Part shown: positions 1 to 11,508 of the stretch, piece after piece
Layout: each line of letters starts with the position of its first letter
Position numbering within the stretch: position 1 is the first letter of the stretch
Source of the DNA: Streptomyces angustmyceticus
GTDB lineage: Bacteria > Actinomycetota > Actinomycetes > Streptomycetales > Streptomycetaceae
Assembly (NCBI RefSeq): GCF_019933235.1
Contig: NZ_CP082945.1
Span: 4,997,501-5,061,500 of the forward strand
Length of the DNA: 64,000 nt
Direction: 5' to 3'
Program-made: the position numbers and the translations under genes
The notes under the pieces: model-generated
Databases searched by the model: none
What the model was told of the DNA's origin: nothing
Seen by the model: only the letters and a program-made list of their open reading frames with translations

Positions 1-87
1 CGGCCCCAGTGAACTCAGCCTTCGGGTTGGGGTGGTGGGTGGCTGGTCGTTGCTTGAGAACTGCACAGTGGACGCGAGCATCTGTGG
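1..87 (+). other. 3' part of the 16S-23S internal transcribed spacer
   Basis: The window opens inside an rRNA operon. This stretch has no tRNA and ends directly at the 23S rRNA. It contains the left arm of the 23S processing stem at 64-80. The 16S gene must lie just upstream, outside the window. Confidence 0.85.
64..80 (+). repeat. Left arm of the 23S precursor processing stem
   Basis: CACAGTGGACGCGAGCA is a perfect 17-bp inverted repeat of 3209-3225 on the other side of 23S. In bacterial rRNA precursors such flanking arms pair into the long stem cut by RNase III. The pairing is seen directly; the enzyme is inferred from the general pathway. Confidence 0.85.
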
Positions 88-3207
<3,120 letters not shown>

Positions 3208-3208
3208 T

Positions 3209-3225
3209 TGCTCGCGTCCACTGTG
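3209..3225 (+). repeat. Right arm of the 23S precursor processing stem
   Basis: TGCTCGCGTCCACTGTG is the exact reverse complement of 64-80, so 23S can be looped out of the precursor. It lies directly after the 23S 3' end and about 50 nt before 5S. Confidence 0.85.
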
Positions 3226-3276
3226 TAGGTTCTGAAGTAACGACCTGTGTCATGTCCGGGTTGATATCTTCATAGT

Positions 3277-3395
3277 GTTTCGGTGGTCATTGCGTTAGGG
3301 AAACGCCCGGTTACATTCCGAACCCGGAAGCTAAGCCTTTCAGCGCCGATGGTACTGCAGGGGGGACCCTGTGGGAGAGTAGGACGCCGCCGAAC
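3277..3395 (+). rRNA. rrf: 5S ribosomal RNA
   Basis: A 119-nt 5S rRNA starting GTTTCGGTGGTCAT and ending GACGCCGCCGAAC; the two ends pair to form helix I. The central CCGAACCCGGAAGCTAAG segment is the conserved loop B-C region. It closes the 16S-23S-5S operon. Confidence 0.96.
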
Positions 3396-3409
3396 AATCA
3401 TTGTGGGGA

Positions 3410-3440
3410 GGCCCCGCACCGTATGGTGCGGGGCCTTTCT
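3410..3440 (+). terminator. rRNA operon terminator
   Basis: An 11-bp perfect stem (GGCCCCGCACC / GGTGCGGGGCC) with a 4-nt loop GTAT, followed by TTTCT. It sits 15 nt after 5S and is a textbook intrinsic terminator. Confidence 0.9.
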
Positions 3441-3547
3441 GCGTTCCGGGCCCATTCGACCCGCGGCCGTAGGATCCGGCTCCTGAGCGGGACCTTTTTA
3501 CGTGATGCAGCCGGCGTCGGGTGGTGAGTGGCCTACGGTGGGGCGCC

Positions 3548-4381
3548 ATGAGCGCCATGAGGGTCCTGATCATCGGCGGCAGTGGGTTTCTTGGGACGGA
3601 ACTTGCGCGTCGGGCGACCGCTGCCGGCTGGGATACGGCTGCGACGTACTGTTCCCGTCCCGGCGACCTTTCCGGGGTTGCGTGGTACCAGCTCGACCTT
3701 CGCATGCCCGAGCACATTGATGAGGTGTTGGCTGCGGTTGCCCCCACTGTCGTCATGAATGCGACGAGCGGAGGGAGCGACTGGGCGGTCACCGCTGACG
3801 GCTCGGTTCATGTGGCGATGGCTGCGATGAGAAGGGGCTGTCGGCTGGTCCATGTCTCCAGTGATGCCGTGTTCTCCGGTTCGCGGATTCACTATGACGA
3901 GGCTTGTCAGCCCGACCCGGTCACCCCGTATGGCGCGGCAAAGGCGGCCGCTGAGACCGCTGTGCGACTCCTGGTGCCGGGCGCTGCGGTTGCCCGCACG
4001 TCATTGATCATCGGGCACGGAGGTTCCGGGCATGAGCGCATGGTGCATGCTCTGGCTACCGGTACTGGAGAGGGAGTCCTGTTCACCGATGACTTCCGCT
4101 GCCCCGTCCATGTCGACGATCTGGCCCGTGCTTTGTGGGAACTCGCGATGTCCGAACAGGCCGGGATGTTCCACCTCGCGGGGGCGGATGCTCTCAGCCG
4201 TCACGAACTCGGCGTGCTCATTGCCCAACGTGATGGGCTCGATGCGACCCGGCTGGCTGCTGGGTGCCGGGCGGACGCCCGTATCCCCGGGGCTCTCGAC
4301 GTCCGTCTCGACAGCAGGGCCACACAGCGGCGGGTACGTACACGGCTGCGTGGAGCCCGGGAGTTCCTCCGAGTTCGGTAG
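3548..4381 (+). CDS. NAD(P)-dependent sugar-nucleotide reductase-like SDR (RmlD family)
   Basis: A 277-residue extended short-chain dehydrogenase/reductase. The Rossmann loop GGSGFLG is at residues 10-16 and the catalytic YxxxK (YGAAK) at 128-132. The VHVSSDAVFSG stretch supplies the active-site Ser/Thr region, and the overall layout resembles dTDP-4-dehydrorhamnose reductases. No rhamnose-pathway partners are next to it, so the substrate is unknown. The next gene is convergent, 32 bp away. Starts at 3521 (GTG), 3548 and 3557 (ATG) are all in frame; 3548 follows a GGTGGGG stretch, while 3557 starts directly before the Rossmann strand. Family assignment is fairly sure, substrate is not. Confidence 0.8.
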   Translation: MSAMRVLIIGGSGFLGTELARRATAAGWDTAATYCSRPGDLSGVAWYQLDLRMPEHIDEVLAAVAPTVVMNATSGGSDWAVTADGSVHVAMAAMRRGCRLVHVSSDAVFSGSRIHYDEACQPDPVTPYGAAKAAAETAVRLLVPGAAVARTSLIIGHGGSGHERMVHALATGTGEGVLFTDDFRCPVHVDDLARALWELAMSEQAGMFHLAGADALSRHELGVLIAQRDGLDATRLAAGCRADARIPGALDVRLDSRATQRRVRTRLRGAREFLRVR

Positions 4382-4413
4382 GACGGAGGTGTGGGCTGGT
4401 GCCGGGCGCGGTG

Positions 4414-5724
4414 TTACAGGCGGCCGGCGGACTTCAGGGCGAGGTAGGCGTCGGCGAGGTCGGGGGCCAGGTGGGTGGGGGTGGAGTCGATGACGGTGAT
4501 GCCGTGGTGGCGGAGGCGGTCGGCGGTGCGGCGGCGGGCGGCGTGGGTCTGTTCCGCGGCGGCGGCCGCGTAGACGGCCTGCGGGGTGTGACGGCCGGCG
4601 GCCATTTCCTCGATGCGGGGGTCGGCCACGGCCGCGACGATGAGTTCGTTGCGCTGGGTGAGGCTGGGGAGGACGGGCAGCAGGGCCTCCTCCACGGGAG
4701 CTGCGTCCAGGCCGGTGAAGAGGACGATGAGGGACCGGCGCCGGGTGCGGCGGTGGATGGTGGCGGCCAGGCCACGGGCATCCGCCTCGACCAGTTCGGA
4801 TTCGAGGGGTGCCAGGGCCTCGGTCAGGGCCGGGAGGACGTCGCGGGCGGTGCGGCCCTGAACGGAGGCGCGTATGCGGCGGTCGTAGGCGAGCAGGTCC
4901 ACGCGGTCGCCGGCGCGGGCGGCGAGGGCGCCCAGCAGCAGGGCGGCGTCCATCGAGGCGTCGAGACGGGGGATGTCGCCGACGCGGCCGGCGGAGGTAC
5001 GGCCGGTCTCCAGGACGAGCAGGATGCGCCGGTCGCGTTCGGGGCGCCAGGTGCGGACGGCGAGGTTCTGCCGGCGGGCGGTGGCGCGCCAGTCGATGGA
5101 GCGGGTGTCGTCGCCGGGCGTGTAATCGCGGAGGCTGTCGAACTCGGTGCCCTCACCGCGGGTGAGGACGCTGGTGCGACCGTCGAGTTCACGGAGGCGG
5201 GCGAGCTTGGCGGGGAGGTGCTTGCGGCTGGTGAAGGGGGGCAGGACGCGCAGCGTCCAGGGGACGTGCCGGCTTCCCTGCCGCGCGGCCAGGCCGAGCG
5301 GTCCGTGGGAACGGACGGTGACGCGGACCGCGTGGTGATCGCCGCGGCGGGTGGGGCGGAGCGTCGTGGTGAGGCGGCGGCGTTCGGCGGCGGGGATGCG
5401 CACGGTGTGGCGGGACGCGGGGACCTCCGTGCCGGGGTGGAAGGAGCTGGGGGGCCAGGCGTCACGGATCTGGGCACGCAGGGTGCGGCGGCTCGGGTTG
5501 GTGACGGTGAGGTGCGTGGCGGCCTCTCCCGTTAGTCGAACTGTTGTGTCACCGGTTCGGGTGATATGGAGCTTTCGCACTGGCGCGGCGAGTGCGAGAT
5601 CGCACAGGATTGCTAGCAGCAAGGCGAGTTGGACGGTGAGGATGCCGAGCCAGCTGGGCAGCACGAAGCCGACGAAGAGGGCTCCAAGTGCGGAGATGAG
5701 GGCGGTGCGTCCGGTGAGGGCCAC
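4414..5724 (-). CDS. DUF58 domain protein, MoxR-associated
   Basis: A 436-residue protein with two N-terminal hydrophobic segments (about residues 8-46). The DUF58 signature GTEFDSLRDYTPGDD...DWRATAR is at about 192-217, followed by a von Willebrand A-like core. The MIDAS start reads LVLETGRTS, so the usual DxSxS metal site looks degenerate. Family knowledge: DUF58 proteins are partners of MoxR AAA+ ATPases and probable membrane-tethered adaptors. It is the last gene of the minus-strand operon, 9 nt after the MoxR gene, with a GTG start. Confidence 0.88.
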   Translation of the reverse strand: MALTGRTALISALGALFVGFVLPSWLGILTVQLALLLAILCDLALAAPVRKLHITRTGDTTVRLTGEAATHLTVTNPSRRTLRAQIRDAWPPSSFHPGTEVPASRHTVRIPAAERRRLTTTLRPTRRGDHHAVRVTVRSHGPLGLAARQGSRHVPWTLRVLPPFTSRKHLPAKLARLRELDGRTSVLTRGEGTEFDSLRDYTPGDDTRSIDWRATARRQNLAVRTWRPERDRRILLVLETGRTSAGRVGDIPRLDASMDAALLLGALAARAGDRVDLLAYDRRIRASVQGRTARDVLPALTEALAPLESELVEADARGLAATIHRRTRRRSLIVLFTGLDAAPVEEALLPVLPSLTQRNELIVAAVADPRIEEMAAGRHTPQAVYAAAAAEQTHAARRRTADRLRHHGITVIDSTPTHLAPDLADAYLALKSAGRL

Positions 5725-5733
5725 GGTGTCGTC

Positions 5734-6699
5734 TCAGCGGGGGACGGGGAGATGAGCGAGAACGGCGTTGATCACGGAGTCTGCGGTGACTCCTTCCATC
5801 TCCGCTTCCGGGCGGAGCTGGACGCGGTGGCGGAGCGTGGGAAGGGCAAGGGCCTTGACGTCGTCGGGGGTGACATAGTCGCGGCCGGTGAGCCAGGCCC
5901 AGGCACGTGACGTGGAGAGCAGGGCGGTGGCGCCTCGGGGGGAGACGCCGAGTGAGAGTGAGGGGGACTCGCGGGTGGCACGGCAGATATCGACGATATA
6001 GCCGGTGACTTCGGAGGAGACGGCGGTCTTGGCGACCGCGGCCCGGGCGGCATCGAGGTCGGCGGTCGAGGCGACGGGGCGGAGCCCCGCGGCACCGAGA
6101 TCGCGTGGGCTGAAGCCGGCGGCGTGGCGCGTGAGGATGTCTATCTCGTCCTGGCGGGCGGGAAGCGGCACCGTCAGCTTCAGCAGGAAGCGGTCGAGTT
6201 GGGCCTCGGGGAGCGGATAGGTGCCCTCGTACTCCACGGGGTTCTGGGTGGCGGCCACCAGGAACGGCTCGGGGAGGGGACGGGCCGTGCCGTCGACGGT
6301 CACCTGCCGCTCCTCCATGGCCTCGAGCAGGGACGCCTGGGTTTTCGGAGGCGTGCGGTTGATCTCGTCGGCCAGCAGGAGGTTGGTGAAGACGGGGCCC
6401 GGCTGGAAGGAGAACTCCGAGCTGCGGGCGTCGTAGACCAGTGAGCCGGTGACATCGCTCGGCATCAGGTCGGGGGTGAACTGGACGCGTTTGGTGTCGA
6501 GTTCGAGGGCGGCCGACAGGGCGCGGACGAGCAGGGTCTTGGCGACGCCGGGGGCGCCTTCGAGAAGCACATGACCGCGGCAGAGGAGTGCGACGACCAG
6601 CCCGGTGACGGCGGGGTCCTGGCCGACGACGGCCTTGGCTATCTCGGTGCGCAGATCCTCCAGGGAGGTTCGGGCGCTGTCAGCGGTCGGGGTGCTCAC
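5734..6699 (-). CDS. MoxR-family AAA+ ATPase
   Basis: A 321-residue AAA+ ATPase of the MoxR clade. Walker A is GAPGVAKT (48-55), Walker B is LLLADEINR (107-115), and sensor 1 is ATQNPVEYEGTYPL (about 150-163). Length is typical. MoxR ATPases act as chaperones or metal and cofactor insertases with vWA-type partners; here the partner is the downstream DUF58 protein. The GTG start lies inside the end of the DUF4350 gene (20-bp overlap), so translational coupling is likely. The substrate of the complex is not evident from sequence. Confidence 0.93.
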   Translation of the reverse strand: MSTPTADSARTSLEDLRTEIAKAVVGQDPAVTGLVVALLCRGHVLLEGAPGVAKTLLVRALSAALELDTKRVQFTPDLMPSDVTGSLVYDARSSEFSFQPGPVFTNLLLADEINRTPPKTQASLLEAMEERQVTVDGTARPLPEPFLVAATQNPVEYEGTYPLPEAQLDRFLLKLTVPLPARQDEIDILTRHAAGFSPRDLGAAGLRPVASTADLDAARAAVAKTAVSSEVTGYIVDICRATRESPSLSLGVSPRGATALLSTSRAWAWLTGRDYVTPDDVKALALPTLRHRVQLRPEAEMEGVTADSVINAVLAHLPVPR

Positions 6700-7909
6700 G
6701 GGGGGCGTGCCTCTCTTGGGAAACGATCGATGATTCGAGTGCGTCGAGTTGGTCGGCCAAGTGCACCAGGGCCTTGTCGTCCGCGGGAGCAGTGCCGAAG
6801 AGCAGGACAGGGAGGTCTGCTCCGGCGCCGGGGGCGGAGGCCAAGTGGGCGTGGACGGCAGGCAGGAGGATGTCGGCAGTGTGGGCGTGCGCCGAGGACA
6901 CTCCGAGGAGGGGGGCGAGGCGCGTGCGAGTTGCGGAGCGCAGCACGTCAGCGGCCCGGTCGCGGGCGTTGGCCTGCTCGTAGAGGCGGGCGTGGCCTTC
7001 GGTGGTCTCGGCGGCAGGGACGGTGACGGGGAGCTTTTCCGCGACCAGGGGGCCGAGGCGACGGGCGCGCCACAGGGCGGTGAACACGGCGGCGAGAACG
7101 AGCTGGAGCAGGGCCCAGCGCCAGCCGGAAGGGATGAGGCCGAAGAAGCCGGGCTGGTCGTCCTGAGCGGATGACGGGTCGCTCACGGAGGGGAGGTACC
7201 AGATCAGATGCTTGTGCGTGCCGAGGAGTTGAAGGGCGAGCGAGGCGTTGCCGTGCTCGGCGAGATGGTGGTTGTAGAGGAGGTCGGCGGAGCCGAGGAG
7301 GACGGTGTCGCGGGCGCTGCCGGGGGCCGGCAGGCGCAGCAGGGAGGGGCGGCCGCCGCCGGGGTAGCAGCGGTCGGCTCCGGTGACGTCGGTGACGTAG
7401 CGGAGGCCGCCGAGGAGGACGCTTCCCGCGCGGCGGGCCTCGGGCAGGGCACAGGAGGGCGGGCGTACCGAGACACCGGCGGGGGACTTCACCCGGACAC
7501 CGGGGGCGAAGGTTTCGAGGGGCGCCGCGCCAGGGGCGAGCAGAACGGTGCGGCCGGGAGTGTGGGAGGTCGCGGTGTGCAGGCCCGTCAGCTGATCAGG
7601 CGTCAGCACGTCGGGGTCGGTGACGAGCAGGGTGGTGCCGGGGCCGGCCGCCGCGGCTGCCTCCTCGGAGGTGGTCACGACCTGGGTGGAGACGCCCTGG
7701 GCGGCGAGGAGTTGGGAGAGGGCCCGGCTCCCCGTCCGGTCCGCGGAGCGGGGGTCGAGCCGTCCGTGCTGTTCGCCGGACTGCAGGGCGCCCAGGACCA
7801 CACCGCTGACGACGAGCAGGAGGAGCGCGAGCAGCGGGCCGCGGGACCGGGCCCACGGGCCACGAGCGGTGCGCGCGGGCGCAGGGGCGGCCTGGGCGGT
7901 CGTCGTCAT
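6680..7909 (-). CDS. DUF4350 membrane protein
   Basis: A 409-residue protein with an N-terminal membrane segment (about 25-42) and a second one (WALLQLVLAAVFTALW, about 265-285). Between them is an extracytoplasmic domain with the feel of a DUF4350 / truncated class-I glutamine-amidotransferase-like fold (SRALSQLLAAQGV..., TLLVTDPDVLTPDQL...). Its position between DUF4129 and MoxR genes is the usual one for this family in actinobacteria. It overlaps the DUF4129 stop by 4 nt (ATGA) and the MoxR gene by 20 nt. Molecular role unknown. Confidence 0.82.
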   Translation of the reverse strand: MTTTAQAAPAPARTARGPWARSRGPLLALLLLVVSGVVLGALQSGEQHGRLDPRSADRTGSRALSQLLAAQGVSTQVVTTSEEAAAAAGPGTTLLVTDPDVLTPDQLTGLHTATSHTPGRTVLLAPGAAPLETFAPGVRVKSPAGVSVRPPSCALPEARRAGSVLLGGLRYVTDVTGADRCYPGGGRPSLLRLPAPGSARDTVLLGSADLLYNHHLAEHGNASLALQLLGTHKHLIWYLPSVSDPSSAQDDQPGFFGLIPSGWRWALLQLVLAAVFTALWRARRLGPLVAEKLPVTVPAAETTEGHARLYEQANARDRAADVLRSATRTRLAPLLGVSSAHAHTADILLPAVHAHLASAPGAGADLPVLLFGTAPADDKALVHLADQLDALESSIVSQERHAPREHPDR

Positions 7910-8580
7910 CCGTGGCTCCCGGTCGGGGTGGTGGCCAGGGCCGGCTTGGCGTGCTGCAGGTCGGTGTCGAGGGCGGTCAGGAGGGTGTACGCCTCTTCCG
8001 TTCCGGGGCGGCCGCCGTATGTGACGTCGTCGAAGGTGCGGGCCGCGGTGCGGAGCCGGTCGGCGTACGCGGGAAAGGCCCGGCCGGCTTCGGCGGAGGC
8101 TTCGTCAGCGGTGCGGCCGGGGCCGGGAGTGAGCAGTGTGCGCTCTTCCAGGGCGAGGACGAGGGCGCGCATGCGGTCCTGGATCGCCTGGCTCCAGTGG
8201 GCCTCGGCGGCGTGCCGGGCCGCGGCTGAGCGGTGTTCGGCGGCGGTACGGGGTGTTTCGGTGAAGAGCGTGCCCCCGGTGGTCGGGGTGCGTCGCACCG
8301 CACCGAGCCGCAGCCGGAGGGCGACGAGCAGCAGAACGACGAAGGCGGCGATGGCCAGGAGCCCGATCCAGCCTCCCGGTGTGGTGCCGGCGGCCGCGGT
8401 GAAGAGGTCGTCGATGCGTGCCCAGAGCCAATCGAGGGCCTGCTGGACCGGGTTGGGGTCGTGCTGGTGGTACCGGGGATCGGACAGCTCGCGTTCCGCC
8501 GCCTCGCGGGCGGGGACGCGCGGAGTCCGCACCGGTATGTCGTCGTCGGAGCGCGCCATGAGGCGTCCGAGCGCGGTCAT
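7906..8580 (-). CDS. DUF4129 domain membrane protein
   Basis: A 224-residue protein with one clear membrane segment (about residues 71-91, WIGLLAIAAFVVLLLVALRL). The C-terminal DUF4129-like part contains the pattern HWSQAIQDRMRALVLALEER...TADEASAEAGRAFP. The ATG at 8580 is preferred over the in-frame GTG at 8598 because a GAGGGGGG stretch lies just upstream. The stop overlaps the DUF4350 start (ATGA). In related operons this protein accompanies MoxR/DUF58; function unknown. Confidence 0.82.
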   Translation of the reverse strand: MTALGRLMARSDDDIPVRTPRVPAREAAERELSDPRYHQHDPNPVQQALDWLWARIDDLFTAAAGTTPGGWIGLLAIAAFVVLLLVALRLRLGAVRRTPTTGGTLFTETPRTAAEHRSAAARHAAEAHWSQAIQDRMRALVLALEERTLLTPGPGRTADEASAEAGRAFPAYADRLRTAARTFDDVTYGGRPGTEEAYTLLTALDTDLQHAKPALATTPTGSHG

Positions 8581-8602
8581 GTTCCCCCCTCTGGTCACCG
8601 CA

Positions 8603-10189
8603 TCAGCTTCCCGGCGCGGTGTCGTCGGGGCGCGGCCCGTCGGCGGGTGTGGTGCCGGTGGCCGTGGCGTCCGCGGGCGCCGAGTTGCCGGTGGCGGTCG
8701 TGCCCGACTGGGGGGTGTCTGCTTCGGTGCCGTCCTTCGGCGAGCCGCCTGTACTGGGGCTGTCCGGCGAGGAGTTGCCGGCCTCCGCTCGGTCCGCAGG
8801 GGCGTCGGCGGGGGCCGGAGCGGCAGCGGTGGGCTGAGGGCCGGCGGTCGCGGGAGCGGGGGTGGCCGGGGACGTGGCGGGAGCGTCGGAGTCGTAGCCG
8901 GGGAGGCCGGCGGCGCGGGCGAGTTCGAGGTCGAGTGCCTCGCGGCGGATGCGCTGGTCCACGTACAGGAGCGCGGTGACGCCGGCGGTGATCGGGAAGG
9001 TGATGGTGGAGCTGATGACGGCTCCGATGCCCAGCACGATCAGGAACGACCAGCCGGTGGTGTTGCTGGTGCCGTTCGCCCAGTCCATGAGGCTCTCGCC
9101 GCCGACGAGGAAGGCGACGATGGTGGCCGGGATCTGGATGATGAACTCGACGATGCCCACCAGGAGGAAAGCGAGGAGCTGCACCCCCAGTACACGCCAC
9201 CAACTGCCCCGTACGAGCTTCGCGGAGCGGCGCATGGCGGGGATGACGCCCTGCTTCTCCAGCATCAGGGCGGGAGAGGCGAGGCTGTAGCGGACGCCCA
9301 GCCAGACACTCACCACGCAGGCGGCCAGCCCGCCGAGCAGGGTGAGGAGCAGGCCCGCTTCCAGCGCGCCGGTGCCGGTCGCGATGAGGATCAGGCCGGG
9401 AGCCATGCCGACCGTGACGATCGCCATGATGATCAGGGGCAGCAGGACGAGCAGGCCGAGCAGGCGGGGGAGTTGGGGGCGTGCGTCCCGCCAGGCTTCC
9501 CCGGCGGTCACCGAGCGGCCCAGGACGGCACGGCTCACGACCATGGTCAGGAGCCCGGTGACGACGATGGTGGCGAGGAGCCCGATCGCCGAGGTGATGC
9601 CGCTGGCGGCGAGCGAATTGCCCATGTCCTGCAGCGTCTGGCGGAGCGGCGGAACATTGTCGCTCGACAGCGAGGGCTCCCGGCCGGAGCCCTGGAACCA
9701 GATGCCGGTGACGGCGGTGATGGCGGTCTGGGCGACGATCGCGACGATCAGCGAGATCCCGAGGACCGTGCGCCAGTGGGCACGCATGGTGGCGACCGCG
9801 CCGTCGAGGATCTCACCGACGGCCAGCGGGCGCAGCGGGATGACGCCGGGTTTGGCGGCCTGCGGCACCGGTGCCCAGGCGCCGCCCCAAGGGGGCTGGT
9901 TGCCGGGGTGGCCGCCCCACTGGCCGGAGGGACCGCCCCAGCCGGGACCGCCCGCTGCGGGCGACGAGGCACGGGCGCGGCCGCCGGTCCCGTGGGGGCC
10001 GCTCTGGCCGGGGATGCCGGCGGGGGCCGACCACTGGCCGGAAGGCGGCTGTTCCTTGGACCAGTTCGGTGGGGGCGACTGCTCGCCGGAGCCGTTCTGG
10101 TCTTCCTGCGGGGGCTGCTCCTGAGTGCCGCGGCCCGGCTCGTCGGAGGAGGCGGATCCGGGCGAAGCCCAGCCCGGAGAGTTGTTCAT
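8603..10189 (-). CDS. Multi-pass membrane protein with disordered ends
   Basis: A 528-residue protein. Residues 1-115 are Pro/Gly/Gln/Trp-rich and disordered. Residues about 120-425 hold roughly six hydrophobic segments starting after LRPLAVGEILDGAVATMRAHW, a motif seen in actinobacterial membrane proteins related to the glycerophosphodiester phosphodiesterase membrane domain. The last 100 residues are Ala/Pro/Thr-rich. A strong AAGGAG precedes the ATG. It is first in the MoxR-DUF58 operon, 22 bp before the DUF4129 gene. The function is not recognised; a role as membrane scaffold for the MoxR module is only inference. Confidence 0.8.
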   Translation of the reverse strand: MNNSPGWASPGSASSDEPGRGTQEQPPQEDQNGSGEQSPPPNWSKEQPPSGQWSAPAGIPGQSGPHGTGGRARASSPAAGGPGWGGPSGQWGGHPGNQPPWGGAWAPVPQAAKPGVIPLRPLAVGEILDGAVATMRAHWRTVLGISLIVAIVAQTAITAVTGIWFQGSGREPSLSSDNVPPLRQTLQDMGNSLAASGITSAIGLLATIVVTGLLTMVVSRAVLGRSVTAGEAWRDARPQLPRLLGLLVLLPLIIMAIVTVGMAPGLILIATGTGALEAGLLLTLLGGLAACVVSVWLGVRYSLASPALMLEKQGVIPAMRRSAKLVRGSWWRVLGVQLLAFLLVGIVEFIIQIPATIVAFLVGGESLMDWANGTSNTTGWSFLIVLGIGAVISSTITFPITAGVTALLYVDQRIRREALDLELARAAGLPGYDSDAPATSPATPAPATAGPQPTAAAPAPADAPADRAEAGNSSPDSPSTGGSPKDGTEADTPQSGTTATGNSAPADATATGTTPADGPRPDDTAPGS

Positions 10190-10341
10190 CGTCGCTCCTT
10201 CTTGCTGCCCGTCCGCCGGGGCGGTCGGGGTCCGGGGTCCGCGGTGGCAGTCATCGTGTCATGGCTGTCGCCGTTGTGTACCGGTGCCCGGAGTGCGAGG
10301 AGACCTTCTGCTGGAGGGGCGATCGGCGGCAGACTGAACGA

Positions 10342-11508
10342 ATGGGCGATCAGTACGAGGTATCCGAGGCGGGCGTCGAGGCGCTCACCATTCCGGCGTT
10401 GCGCTGGCAGGAGCCGCCCGAGGGGCCCGTCGTGGTCCTCCTTGATCAGACCCGGCTGCCGGTCGAGGAGGTCGAGCTTGTCTGCACGGACGTCCCGGCG
10501 CTGGTGCAGGCGATCCGGACGCTGGCCGTGCGCGGGGCGCCGCTGCTGGGCATCGCCGGCGCCTACGGCGTCGCGCTGGCCGCGGTGCGGGGCTTCGACG
10601 TGGAAGAGGCGGCGGAGGCGCTGGCGCAGGCCCGGCCGACCGCGGTCAATCTGGGCTGGGGCGTACGGCGGGCCGCTGCCGCGTACCGCGCCGCCGCGGC
10701 CGGGGGACCCGATGCCCAGGCGGCAGCGGCGCTGGCCGAGGCGCGGGCCGTGCACGACGAGGACATCGAGGCCAGTGCGCGGATGGCGGCGCACGGGTTG
10801 GAGCTGCTGGGCGAGCTGCTGCCGGGCGGCGGTCACCGGATCCTCACGCACTGCAACTCCGGGGCACTGGTGTCCGGGGGCGAGGGCACCGCCCTGGCGG
10901 TGGCGCTGGCGGCGCACCGCGCCGGTGAGCTGCGCCGTCTCTGGGTGGACGAGACGCGGCCGCTGCTGCAGGGAGCGCGGCTGACCGCCTACGAGGCGGC
11001 CCGGACGGGTATGGCGTACACGGTGCTCCCGGACGGCGCGGCAGGGTCGCTGTTCGCCGGGGGCGAGGTGGATGCGGTGCTGATCGGCGCGGACCGGATC
11101 GCGGCGGACGGATCGGTGGCGAACAAGGTCGGCAGCTATCCCCTGGCGGTCCTGGCGCGGTACCACCACGTTCCGTTCGTGGTGGTGGCCCCGACCAGCA
11201 CAGTGGATCTGGAGACCGAGGAGGGGTCGGACATCGAGGTGGAGCAGCGGCCGGGGCATGAAGTGACGGAGTTCTCGTTGCCGTATGCGCAGGGGCCCGG
11301 GGCGGAGGCGGGCACCGGTATACCGGTGGCTCCGCTGGGCGCACAGGCCTACAACCCGGCCTTCGACGTCACTCCGGCGGAGCTGGTGACGGCGATCGTC
11401 ACGGAGGCCGGAGTGGTGTCGCCGGTGACCCGGAACGGGCTGGCAGAGGTGTGTTCCACATCACGATGGAGTAAGTCACGATCAGGTAATGGGATGATGG
11501 CCGAATGA
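10342..11508 (+). CDS. mtnA: S-methyl-5-thioribose-1-phosphate isomerase
   Basis: A 388-residue MtnA, which converts methylthioribose-1-phosphate to methylthioribulose-1-phosphate in methionine salvage. The phosphate-binding RGAPLLGIAGAYG is near residues 62-74. The catalytic cysteine is in HCNSGALVSGGEGTA (Cys171) and the catalytic aspartate in IGADRIAADGS (Asp251). No other salvage genes are nearby. The start is the ATG before GDQYEVSEAG; an in-frame ATG at 10261 would add a CPEC-containing extension and has no better support. No convincing Shine-Dalgarno is seen. The stop overlaps the mtrA start by 4 nt. Confidence 0.92.
   Translation: MGDQYEVSEAGVEALTIPALRWQEPPEGPVVVLLDQTRLPVEEVELVCTDVPALVQAIRTLAVRGAPLLGIAGAYGVALAAVRGFDVEEAAEALAQARPTAVNLGWGVRRAAAAYRAAAAGGPDAQAAAALAEARAVHDEDIEASARMAAHGLELLGELLPGGGHRILTHCNSGALVSGGEGTALAVALAAHRAGELRRLWVDETRPLLQGARLTAYEAARTGMAYTVLPDGAAGSLFAGGEVDAVLIGADRIAADGSVANKVGSYPLAVLARYHHVPFVVVAPTSTVDLETEEGSDIEVEQRPGHEVTEFSLPYAQGPGAEAGTGIPVAPLGAQAYNPAFDVTPAELVTAIVTEAGVVSPVTRNGLAEVCSTSRWSKSRSGNGMMAE

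Noticed and set aside
10261..10341. In-frame upstream ATG for mtnA giving a CPEC-containing extension
   Set aside because: MtnA proteins start near the SIPALRW-like segment; the extension has no family support and no better ribosome-binding site.
7208..10984. A 1,258-codon plus-strand frame across the MoxR-DUF58 operon
   Set aside because: It runs opposite four genes with recognisable domains and translates to Gly/Arg/Val-rich sequence without a fold. It is a codon-bias shadow.
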